A stretch of DNA of 64,000 bases from Macrostomum hystrix (taxonomy: Eukaryota; Platyhelminthes; Macrostomidae), in the NCBI GenBank assembly GCA_950097015.1, contig CATNEN010000034.1, forward strand, positions 4,186,001 through 4,250,000, in the 5' to 3' direction. The notes under the pieces were generated by a model. It was not told where the DNA came from, did no database searches, and was given only the letters and a program-made list of their open reading frames with translations. Below, one piece after another: positions 46,484 through 56,434 of this stretch (position 1 is its first letter; every line of letters begins with the position of its first letter). Position numbers and translations under genes: made by a program.

Positions 46484-46690
46484 CTGTCAAATGCACCCAC
46501 CGCCTTTCTTCATTTTTATTTGCTCTCCGGGTAATAAATCACCCTTTACTCTTTCAATACACCCACCTTACTCCCTTTCTCTTTGTTCACCCCGTCAAAA
46601 ATCTTTTTTGCATAACAATCGCTTACCCCCTTCGTTTTACCTGTCATAAATCACCCCTTTCTTACTTGCTCGCCCACCCACTCCCTTCTT
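46484..46690 (+). repeat. Left copy of a 207-bp direct repeat pair
   Basis: Pyrimidine-rich. Shares tgtcaaatgcacccaccgcc at the start and cgcccacccactccc at the end with 47605-47812. Several substitutions and small indels separate the copies. Confidence 0.85.
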
Positions 46691-47604
46691 CACGAATCAC
46701 CGTCCGACTGGCGAAGCGCGTGATCTGGCTGTCTGGAAACAATTGGTCGATGTTGGGCTAATCACGCGATCACGGTGTGTACGCGTGAATTTAGTCTCTA
46801 TAAAAGGAAGTGGTGCGCGCCCCTCTTCGGCAAGCCGACTCACATCACCTTATCCATTACCCGTTCCACTTCGCCGAGATTCTGACCAGAGTCACGACGA
46901 CACGCCGCGCGTCCGACTTGCCTGCAGACAGGAAATCCGGAGTTCAGGGAAACTATAGAGGTCAACCACGACCTCCTCAAATACATTGTATAAGTGACGA
47001 ATAGCCTTTGTGTGATTTTGATGTCTCCATCACAGAAACTCGAGCCGTGCAACAATGAAGGTTACCAAAACGCAAATTTTAGGCGTCTACATCAAAATGT
47101 CTAGTAAAATCTCCGGAAAGTTCGGAAAGTGTAAAGAAGCTTGAAGCGCGCAACAATCAGGCTTGATTGGTATACCCCTAAGAACCCCTCCAAAATGATA
47201 CAATGAAATTGCATTGATCATGTGCATCGAGCATACTGAGGCTTGATGTATATCAACCCCCCTTAGTTCGTGCAATAGCAAAGCTTGAATTTTCCGACTT
47301 TTCGTACCAAGTTAGATTCTAAGAAATCGTGTTCTTTGAATCGCGGACTACAAGTATTTTCAAGCATGGTCTCACGTCACACGCTCTCTCTGCCCGCCAC
47401 ATAATTTAATTTATTTATTGAATATTTTTACTTAAATTCACTTCTAGATTCTTTGTATGAAAATTCTTCAAAAAATTGTTTTGTCCTATTGTTAAATCAT
47501 AAATGGCATTGTGAATCATAAATAAAATACTTATTCTGAGGGCTTAGTCCTGACTTTATTTGTAAGCTTATGATACAATTGCAGTAGCCAGTGAAACTTT
47601 TTGG
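46691..47604. other. Region between the 207-bp direct repeats, with a TATA-type promoter motif
   Basis: A GC-rich segment starts at the left repeat. TATAAAAGG lies near 46800, about 30 bp before tggtgcgcgcccctcttcgg. No long open frame follows. It may be the inside of a short non-autonomous element with terminal direct repeats, or a promoter of an unannotated RNA. Confidence 0.4.
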
Positions 47605-47812
47605 CTGTCAAATGCACCCACCGCCTTAAATCATTTTTTCTTTGTTCTCCGGGTAATAAATCACCCCTTACTCTTTCAATACACCCACCTCCCTCCCTTT
47701 CTCTTTGTTCACCCCGTCAAAAATCTTTTATTTGCATAACAATCGCTTACCCCCTTCATTTTACCTGTCATAAATCACCCCTTTCTTTCTTGCTCGCCCA
47801 CCCACTCCCCCC
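47605..47812 (+). repeat. Right copy of the 207-bp direct repeat pair
   Basis: See the left copy at 46484-46690. The repeats are 1.1 kb apart in the same orientation. Confidence 0.85.
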
Positions 47813-47906
47813 TTAGCCAAAGTAGGTTCAAGCCTTCAAGGGGGTCATGAACTGCTAGATGTCAGATTTTTTAGGGCTGATGCTGCTGCACTGTGCACAT
47901 AGACCA

Positions 47907-48086
47907 ACGTTAGCGACATTTTACCGCACTGTGTATAACATGTTAAAAAACCGCAGTATACTTTGCGGAATTTACCGCACTGTTTAAATGATCTCATTTC
48001 AGGCTTGGACTATGTGGTAGACTATGTGGAATTTACCGCACGGTAAAGTTAGCAGTTTTTACCGTGCAATAAAATGTCGCTAACAT
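47907..48086. mobile_element. MITE with 8-bp target duplications (hAT-like)
   Basis: 180 bp. The ends are inverted repeats: ACGTTAGCGACATTTTACCG on the left and, read on the minus strand, ATGTTAGCGACATTTTATTG on the right. ATAGACCA flanks it exactly on both sides (47899-47906, 48087-48094). Internal aatttaccgcac motifs repeat the terminal theme. No coding capacity. An 8-bp duplication fits hAT (or P) transposases. Confidence 0.85.
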
Positions 48087-48094
48087 ATAGACCA

Positions 48095-49309
48095 TGGGGC
48101 CATTGCCTGACCCCTACCTAGAGTTGGCCTAGGCCTAGTTCCTTTCTACTAGGTCTATACTATCGTATCTAGGTCTAAAAATTTTTCAACTCTAAAATTG
48201 GCAGCAGTCAAAAACACCACTTAGCTAGCTATTGTCTTTAAAATGTGATAGAGTTAGGCTGCCTAGCTAGTTAAATTAGTTGTTGGCCATATTGTATTTA
48301 TTTGAATTTGGCCCCTATTGCAGGCTATAGCAAAGGGTCAAATTGCACTAGACACCTCACATCTGTACCATCCACATTTACCAACCTAACAGCCAACTCA
48401 CCATCACTAGGCCACTATACCAGATGCCACAAAGTTAAAATTGTATTTCACCAATAGATGGATAAGGACCTGTTGTCATTGAAGATTAGGATGAACCACT
48501 CTGAAAAAAACATTGTAGGCCTATGGACTAGGATAAAAAAGTAATTTAAATGAAAGTTAGGACAAGGCATGGGTAGTCAGGGTAGTGTGCTGATATAAAT
48601 ATTTGTTAATAATTACACTTGCCAATTGCCATAAGTCATGATCTTAATTTTATCCCAATATATCCCAATATCCCAACATGAATAGACTTTTAATGTTAAT
48701 GACGTTATGACTCATGGTCATGGAAATGTCTTAAACATTGTAAACTAAACTATTAATTAGAAAACTGATATTAAGCAGGCTGATATAAAAAATTTTATTT
48801 GTAGATACATAGCCTAGTATGCAATAGCATATATGCCCTATAGCTACTATATATTTTTTTCTAAATTTTAAATGTTTAAGTCTATTCTATATTTCTAAAT
48901 AGGCCTACTTATAGTAATACATATAATTAGGTTAAACCACTTTTGGTATTGATTTGCTAACATTTACAACACAGCTGTAGCTAATATGTCTAGTATACCT
49001 GATAGCTAGGTGGACTAGATAGATACCACACCTACCCTTTATTACTCTAGCTAATCTTGGTACCCATTTAACAGCTAGGTGAACTGAAGCAGTGCATAGT
49101 TAAGTGTCTTGCCGAATTATACAAAATTGTGTCAGTCAAGTCAATAATTAAACAAGTTTGTAATGCAACAAAAATTGTCTGTATAAACAGAGCCTATTAA
49201 ATGACTTATAATTGCCTATTCAGATCAGTAAGCTTTTTGTCTTATTTTTTTGTTGCACATATGTAAGTCCCATGCACAGTTCCTTATTTTAAACTTACAT
49301 TTTTTTCAG
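48095..49309. other. AT-rich DNA upstream of PIAS
   Basis: No SAP-domain exon or other coding segment was recognised on the plus strand. Holds a SINE-B fragment. A strong polypyrimidine tract and acceptor (ttttttcag) end it at 49309. Confidence 0.45.
49042..49122 (-). mobile_element. SINE-B fragment
   Basis: The block ggtacccatttaacagctag followed by gaactgaagcagtg and taagtgtcttgc is the SINE-B middle. Neither head nor tail is present. Confidence 0.65.
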
Positions 49310-49347
49310 TGCATGAGCCCTCTAATAAAGGTTATCTAGTTCAGTAA

Positions 49348-52300
49348 ATGGCCACTTCTGGTGTTTCATTTAGCAACATTGCACCAAGGCAGCCAAATTC
49401 GCTAAGACTTGTCACTCCACCAGCCGTCACTCCATATAGTAAGTGCTTTTTATGTACATCCTTTGTTCAGTTTAACTATAAACATTCTCTAAGACCTTCC
49501 CAGTCCCTCCCACAGCTCCTGTTTCTGTTCCTGCACAGCCGCGGCCAACAGTCGCTGCCACCGGCCACACCACGCTAGCCCAACTCACTTCTAATGGGCT
49601 GCCGTTGCCAACGGCGCCTAGCAACCTGCCGCAACAGCCCGGCGTCATTGCCGACAATGCCGATGCCAATCTGATGCCATTCTATGACGTCTTGGAGACT
49701 GTTTTGCCGCCTACCAGTCTCCAGGTAGGATGCAAGTTGCGCCATCCCTTTGTCAAATCTCTCTCTTATCTAACGACCCGTCCCGACTATCTCACCAATG
49801 TCCATGAGCTCGAATCCGTGGCGAGACTAAATTCATTTGGGTCGCAGCAGTGGAAAGAGGACTTGAAGAATTGTCCTTCAATTTACCAGGGCCAAGCCCC
49901 TAATGGACAGTGAGAGTGAATTCAGTGCATGACAGAACCTAGGTTTTGTGTACACCTGCGTGCTCCCCCTCTGGATAGGGAGATTATCCAGCTTGCTGAT
50001 AGACTGTAGGATCTGGGGATTATCCAGCTTGCTGATATAATGTGTAGGATCTGGAGATTATCCAGCTTGCTGATAGACTGTGGGATCTGAGGATTATCCA
50101 GCTTGCTGATAGACTGTGGGATCTGAGGATTATCCAGCTTGCTGATAGACTGTGTGGGATCTGAGGATTATCCAGCTTGCTGATAGACTGTGTGGGATCT
50201 GAGGATTATCGAGCTTGCTGATAGACTGTGTGGGATCTGAGGATTATCCAGCTTGCTGATAGACTGTGGGATCTGAGGATTATCCAGCTTGCTGATAGAC
50301 TGTGGGATCTGAGGATTATCCAGCTTGCTGATAGACTGTGGGATCTGAGGATTATCCAGCTTGCTGATAGACTGTGGGATCTGAGGATTATCCAGCTTGC
50401 TGATAGACTGTGAGATCTGAGGATTATCCAGCTTGCTGATAGACTGTGGGATCTGAGGATTATCCAGCTTGCTGATAGACTGTGTGGGATCTGAGGATTA
50501 TCCAGCTTGCTGATAGACTGTGGGATCTGAGGATTATCCAGCTTGCTGATAGACTGTGGGATCTGAGGATTATCCAGCTTGCTGATAGACTGTGGGATCT
50601 GAGGATTATCCAGCTTGCTGATAGACTGTGGGATCTGAGGATTATCCAGCTTGCTGATAGACTGTGGGATCTGAGGATTATCCAGCTTGCTGATAGACTG
50701 TGAGATCTGAGGATTATCCAGCTTGCTGATAGACTGTGGGATCTGGGGATTATAGTTTTAACTTTATATGCTCTCTCCACCAATCCTCAAACCAGATAAC
50801 TAACCTAGGCCAGCGGGCCCAGGAGCAGTCGTTTGTGTTCCTCCTGAGCCTGCAGCAGGTCAACCAGGTCACTACTAATCGATATTGGAATGAGGCCGCC
50901 AAACGGGTGGAATATCCTATACAGGTAAAATAAAATGGCATGCGAAATAAATAGAAACTTTTATGGCTCAACCTGGCGATTATTAAACCAACTCGCAGGT
51001 GCAACTGCGCTGCCTGAAGATCCTCTCCGGTCCGCAGTCGGACGCGTTTCCAACCGGAGTTTCCTGCCGAGTCAACAAGCAGTCGGTCAGCCTGCCCGCT
51101 GTCATTCCCACTAACAAGCCCAACGCGGAGCCGCAGCGGCCCGGCCGGCCAATCAACCTCACGCCACTCTGCCGGCTAAGTCCCAAAATGCCGAACCTGC
51201 TTCAGATGGGATATAATTATGATTCCGCTGTCAGTTATTGTGTACAGGTGAGGGCTTCATTTCTGATCCAAATCCTCAGACCGAGTCGCAATCTCATAGA
51301 TCCTTATGTCATGCCGCTAAATGAGGTCCATCAGGAATGAACCAAGGTCCCTGAGCTCGCCACGGCGAGGCCACAATAATTTTGGGCGCAGCCGCGGAGT
51401 AAAGGTTTGGGGGCTTGTCGTGTAATTTATCGACTTGAGGGCCAAACTTCCAAAGGCACGGTGAGGGTGTACACTGCCTAACGATGAGAAAGTCATGGCA
51501 GATGTACACACCTGTGTGCGTGTGTGCTCAGGAGTTTGTGGAATCGGCAGAATTGCTTCCTAGCTGGCTTCAGGTCTAGTGTCACCAAATGATGTGCCAT
51601 TTCCCGCAGCCCTCCATGCAAATAATAATGATTTAATGTTCGACATGGCTTTATTGTTCTAATAAATTTTGCCATAATTTTTATCAACACCTTCTCAGAT
51701 TCACCTGGTTCGCGCCTTAACCCCGGAGGACCTGATTGATCGCATCCGAGAGCGCGGCCCCCGTCCTGCAGAATTCAGCAGGGCCATGATTCGCGAGAAG
51801 CTCAGCCCCTCTGACTGCGAGCTGGCCGTTACCGAGCTGGTGGCCTCATTGAAGTGTCCACTAGGCAAAATGCGCATCAGCATTCCAATGCGATCGTCGG
51901 CCTGCTCGCATGTGCAATGCTTCGACGCCTATTCCTACCTGGCTATGAATGCCAAGAAACCGGTTTGGAAATGTCCATTCTGCGATCAGGCCGCGCCCTA
52001 CAGTCAGCTGTATATCGACGGATACTTTCAGGTGTGGATTTCTAATGAGCGAATTTACCTAAGGACTATCCAGCTTACTGAGAGGTTGTGTGGGATCTAA
52101 GGATTATCCAGCTTACTGATTGATTGTGTGGGATCTGAGGATTATCCAGCTTACTGATTGATTGTGTGGGATCTGAGGATTATCCAGCTTGCTGATTGAT
52201 TGTGTGGGATCTGAGGATTATCCAGCTTGCTGATTGATTGTGTGGGATCTGAGGATTATCCAGCTTGCTGAGAGGTTGTGTGGGATCTGAGGATTATCCA

Positions 52301-53752
52301 GCTTGCTGATTGATTGTGTGGGATCTGAGGATTATCCAGCTTGCTGAGAGGTTGTGTGGGATCTGAGGATTATCCAGCTTGCTGATTGACTTTGTAGAAT
52401 CTGAGGATTATCCAGCTTGCTGATTGACTTTGTAGAATCTGAGGATTATCCAGCTTGCTGATTGACTTTGTAGAATCTGAGGATTATCCAGCTTGCTGAT
52501 TGATTGTGTGGGATCTGAGGATTATCCAGCTTGCTGATTGATTGTGTGGGATCTGAGGATTATCCAGCTTGCTGATTGATTGTGTGGGATCTGAGGATTA
52601 TCCAGCTTGCTGATTGATTGTGTGGGATCTGAGGATTATCCAGCTTGCTGAGAGGTTGTGTGGGATCTGAGGATTATCCAGCTTGCTGATTGACTTTGTA
52701 GAATCTGAGGATTATCCAGCTTGCTGATTGACTTTGTAGAATCTGAGGATTATCCAGCTTGCTGATTGACTTTGTAGAATCTGAGGATTATCCAGCTTGC
52801 TGATTGATTGTGTGGGATCTGAGAAGTTTTTCAGATTGCTGGGATTTTTTGGGATCTGAGGATTTTTCTATCTAGCTGGACTGTGGGATCTGAGGATTTT
52901 TCTATCTAGCTGGACCGTGGGATCTGAGGATTTTTCTATCTAGCTAGACTGTGGGATCTGAGGATTTTTCTATCTAGCTGGACCGTGGGATCTGAGGATT
53001 TTTCTATCTAGCTAGACTGTGGGATCTGAGGATTTTTCTATCTAGCTAGACTGTGGGATCTGAGGATTTTTCTATCTAGCTGGACTGTGGGATCTGAGGA
53101 TTTTTCTATCTAGCTGGACTGTGGGATCTGAGGATTTTTCTATCTAGCTGGACCGTGGGATCTGAGGATTTTTCTATCTAGCTGGACCGTGGGATCTGAG
53201 GATTTTTCTATCTAGCTGGACTGTGGGATCTATCTTTCTAGCTGGACTGTGGGATCTATCTTTCTAGCTGGACTGTGGGATCTACTCGTATGGATAACGA
53301 ACCCACAGACTCGAACTCACGCCCTCTTCTTTCACCTTGCCTCGCCGCAGGACGTGCTGGCCAGTCAGCAAAGCGCTGGTCTCGACCGACTCCAGTTTTT
53401 GCCCAACGGCAGCTGGGCCCCCGCTGGCGACTACGCCGCAGCTGCAACCGCTGCTCCGGCAGTCAACACCGAGAGCTCCTCGTCGGCAAAGCCCGAACCA
53501 GCGGCGGCTGGGTCGACTGCGGCAGCCTCTGTTGTTGGCAATCAAAGCGGCGCCCCTACTGGAAGTCATTTCGATCTGACCCTAAGCGACGATGAGACGA
53601 CTCCTGGCGGAGGCGGCGGCGGCGCTGATTCGGCTCCAGTTGAGCAGCAGCAGCAGCAGCAGCAGGCACCTTCACCTCAGGCCGCTGCTCCCGCTCCTCC
53701 GGCTGCAGAACCCATTGTTATCAATCTGGACAGCTCAGATGAGGAGAACTAG
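49348..53752 (+). CDS. PIAS: PIAS-type SUMO E3 ligase
   Basis: Nuclear SUMO ligase that stimulates transfer of SUMO from UBC9 to transcription and chromatin factors. Exons 49348-49438, 49504-49724, 50814-50924, 50999-51247, 51699-52031, 53351-53752; all GT-AG with consistent phase, 468 residues. PINIT domain begins LMPFYDVLETVLPPTSLQ and runs through FVFLLSLQQVNQVTTNRYW to RPGRPINLTPLCRLSP. SP-RING follows: CPLGKMRISIPMRSSACSHV, CFDAYSYL and WKCPFCDQAAPY supply the zinc ligands. After it come LQFLPNGSWAP, Ala/Gln-rich sequence and a C-terminal SUMO-interacting motif, PIVINLDSSDEEN. No SAP domain is found. An in-frame TAA directly precedes the ATG and an acceptor is 38 nt upstream, supporting this start. 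An alternative acceptor at 49365-49375 (tttcatttag) could join unseen upstream exons. Confidence 0.94.
49975..50757. repeat. 36/38-bp minisatellite in PIAS intron 2
   Basis: About 21 copies containing gggatctgaggattatcc and agcttgctgatagactgt. The same core builds the array in intron 5. Confidence 0.95.
51333..51632 (+). mobile_element. SINE-A copy in PIAS intron 4
   Basis: Plus orientation; begins within the head (aaggtccctgagctcgcc), passes through the inverted equivalent of the family body and ends at cgcagccctccatgcaaataataatg. The A box is missing. Confidence 0.75.
52050..52840. repeat. 38-bp minisatellite in PIAS intron 5
   Basis: About 21 copies containing gggatctgaggattatcc and agcttgctgattgattgt, with a tgactttgtagaatctg subtype in runs of three. 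Homologous to the intron 2 array. Confidence 0.95.
52841..53280. repeat. 34-bp derivative minisatellite in PIAS intron 5
   Basis: Units of gggatctgaggatttttcta + tctagctggactgt, keeping the gggatctgagga core of the neighbouring array but with a new second half. Ends with two shortened units. Confidence 0.95.
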
Positions 53753-54790
53753 CAATCGTTTCTTTATATTACTACTAATAGTAGACCAGACTGGCTTTAT
53801 TCCTATCTGCCTTGCGAAATGAATTTTGTTTTCGCTGCATTTCTCAATACCATAACCGACTACTTGATGCAATTTCTATTTGCGATGCCACTTTAGACTC
53901 TCGATTAGCCCTAAAGTATGTTCATTGCATCTTTAATTTCTATCGCGCTTTGGAACACGAAAAGCTAAAAATGTATTTCAACTTACTACTATTAATTAGT
54001 ACTTTCTGTGTTTCTATTATAGCTTACGCAAGACAGCATTCTCTAATTAGGTTTAACCGATCGATTAAAACGCGTGTGCCATGTGATAATTGGTGCGAAT
54101 GAAATAGTGATAGCAATGTCATTTTTGGTTAGAGCTGACCACTTCGCGGATAAATTTGTTGAATGCTATTAGTTCTACGGTACTTTGTTTTACTTTTCTA
54201 ATAAAAAAGGTTCATCAGACGACTGTGTTGGCTAACCGTGCCCTCTCGACAATTCGTTCTGAATTAACTGTTACGAGCGTACTGTTACGTGAATTTATAG
54301 TTAATTAGTGAAATTATTTCGCAAAGAAACACAAATTTTCTTTCATATTGTTTCTTTAATTTTTATTTTGATAAGATAATATTATTTAACAAGCAAATTA
54401 AATAAAAGTTCCACATGGGATTACAAATAGTATATACTCCTAGTATAGCAGGAATAATATACTCGTATTACAGTTGTTAGGAGAAAAAACACCCAGAAAG
54501 GAATTTCTATCTGAATCACTTACTAAAACGAATAACCACTTCACAGATAATAGTTAAAAAATTTATAATGGTTAGCTATAAAAGTTATAAGTTCGTTGCT
54601 ATAGTAAAGCAGAATACGTCAGAATAATATATAATGATGTCAAAACGTCACCCTACATGGCTTTTATGTGATGTGAATGATCTAATGTTTAAAATGTGTA
54701 GAAAATACTCGTACTTGTATTTATGAGGTGCTTGTAATGCTACACGTGTAGTTTTTTACAACTTTCTTTTGGTACAACTATTAGTAGTTT
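53753..54790. other. PIAS 3' UTR and intergenic DNA
   Basis: AT-rich. The first 450 nt probably form the 3' UTR, ending at the AATAAA at 54200. Beyond that nothing is recognised. Confidence 0.45.
54200..54205 (+). terminator. Candidate PIAS polyadenylation signal
   Basis: AATAAA about 450 nt after the PIAS stop codon in plus orientation. Other AT-rich candidates exist downstream. Confidence 0.4.
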
Positions 54791-54794
54791 TTGC

Positions 54795-55682
54795 CCAAGA
54801 CTAAGTAGCTGAAACAGCAAAGACTAAGTAGCTGAAACAGCAAAGACTAAGTAGCTGAAACAGCAAAGCCTAAGTAGCTGAAACAGCAAAGACTAAGTAG
54901 CTGAAACAGCAAAGCCTAAGTAGCTGAAACAGCAAAGACTAAGTAGCTGAAACAGCAAAGACTAAGTAGCTGAAACAGCAAAGACTAAGTAGCTGAAACA
55001 GCAAAGCCTAAGTAGCTGAAACAGCAAAGCCTAAGTAGCTGAAACAGCAAAGACTAAGTAGCTGAAACAGCAAAGACTAAGTAGCTGAAACAGCAAAGCC
55101 TAAGTAGCTGAAACAGCAAAGACTAAGTAGCTGAAACAGCAAAGCCTAAGTAGCTGAAACAGCAAAGCCTAAGTAGCTGAAACAGCAAAGCCTAAGTAGC
55201 TGAAACAGCAAAGCCTAAGTAGCTGAAACAGCAAAGACTAAGTAGCTGAAACAGCAAAGACTAAGTAGCTGAAACAGCAAAGCCTAAGTAGCTGAAACAG
55301 CAAAGCCTAAGTAGCTGAAACAGCAAAGACTAAGTAGCTGAAACAGCAAAGACTAAGTAGCTGAAACAGCAAAGACTAAGTAGCTGAAACAGCAAAGACT
55401 AAGTAGCTGAAACAGCAAAGACTAAGTAGCTGAAACAGCAAAGACTAAGTAGCTGAAACAGCAAAGACTAAGTAGCTGAAACAGCAAAGACTAAGTAGCT
55501 GAAACAGCAAAGACTAAGTAGCTGAAACAGCAAAGACTAAGTAGCTGAAACAGCAAAGACTAAGTAGCTGAAACAGCAAAGCCTAAGTAGCTGAAACAGC
55601 AAAGCCTAAGTAGCTGAAACAGCAAAGACTAAGTAGCTGAAACAGCAAAGACTAAGTAGCTGAAACAGCAAAGCCTAAGGCA
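54795..55682. repeat. 23-bp minisatellite, about 38 copies
   Basis: Unit aagactaagtagctgaaaca + gca; the only frequent variation is gact/gcct, whose order looks random. Intergenic between PIAS and the ankyrin gene. Confidence 0.95.
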
Positions 55683-55762
55683 AAGCTAATTTGAAACCAT
55701 CCAATTGCTGTATGCTGTAAAATATTCAAAACAATTTTATTTTGTCAATAACGCCCGTAGAA

Positions 55763-56060
55763 TGGGGGGTGAGTGGCAGAGCTGTTAAAGCGTTTGCCTC
55801 TTACTCCAAGGTCCCTGAGCTCGATTCCGCGGCGAGGCCATATTACGAGTAATTTTGGGGCTTGTCGGGCAAATTACGCCATTGGGGGCCAACCTCCAAG
55901 GCACAGTGAAAGCCTGACGATGAGAAAGTCGGACGCCTGTGTGTGTGTGTGCTCAGGAGACGGTGGAATGGGCAGAACTGCCTCCTTGCTGGCTGCGGGT
56001 TCAATATCAGCATAATGATGCGCCATTGTTCGGAGCCCAACTGCAATAATAATTATTATT
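55763..56060 (+). mobile_element. SINE-A, full length with target duplications
   Basis: Head gtgagtggcagagctgttaa with B box AGCTCGATTCC, body, and an aataataattattatt tail. Flanked by a 13-bp duplication, aacgcccgtagaa (55750-55762) and aacggccgtagaa (56061-56073), one mismatch. The duplication proves retroposition and fixes the element's ends. Confidence 0.9.
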
Positions 56061-56434
56061 AACGGCCGTAGAAACCTCGACATCAGGATCATTTTTCGCC
56101 CGTATGACGATGGCAACTTAAAAATGTTGCTGAGTGTAATTTTTAGAGTGCACGTGTAGCATTCAACTTTAAAAAATTTTATATTGAGAGTTGAAACGCC
56201 TTTAAAAACGCTACTACCAAATTGAGAAAAAAACAGAAGAAGTTTTTTTAGAAACAGTTTATAAAATGTAAGTTCGATAAGTTGTTCAACATGCGGCAGA
56301 AATGTACTCTGCAATCGATTTAGTTTAGGAAGCGGCTGACCTGGCCTCATTACCTATGTCGCTAATTCGCGCGGCACCGCGGATCGATGAGCTAAAGCAG
56401 GAGTTTTGGTACATTATATATGTAAATTTAATCA

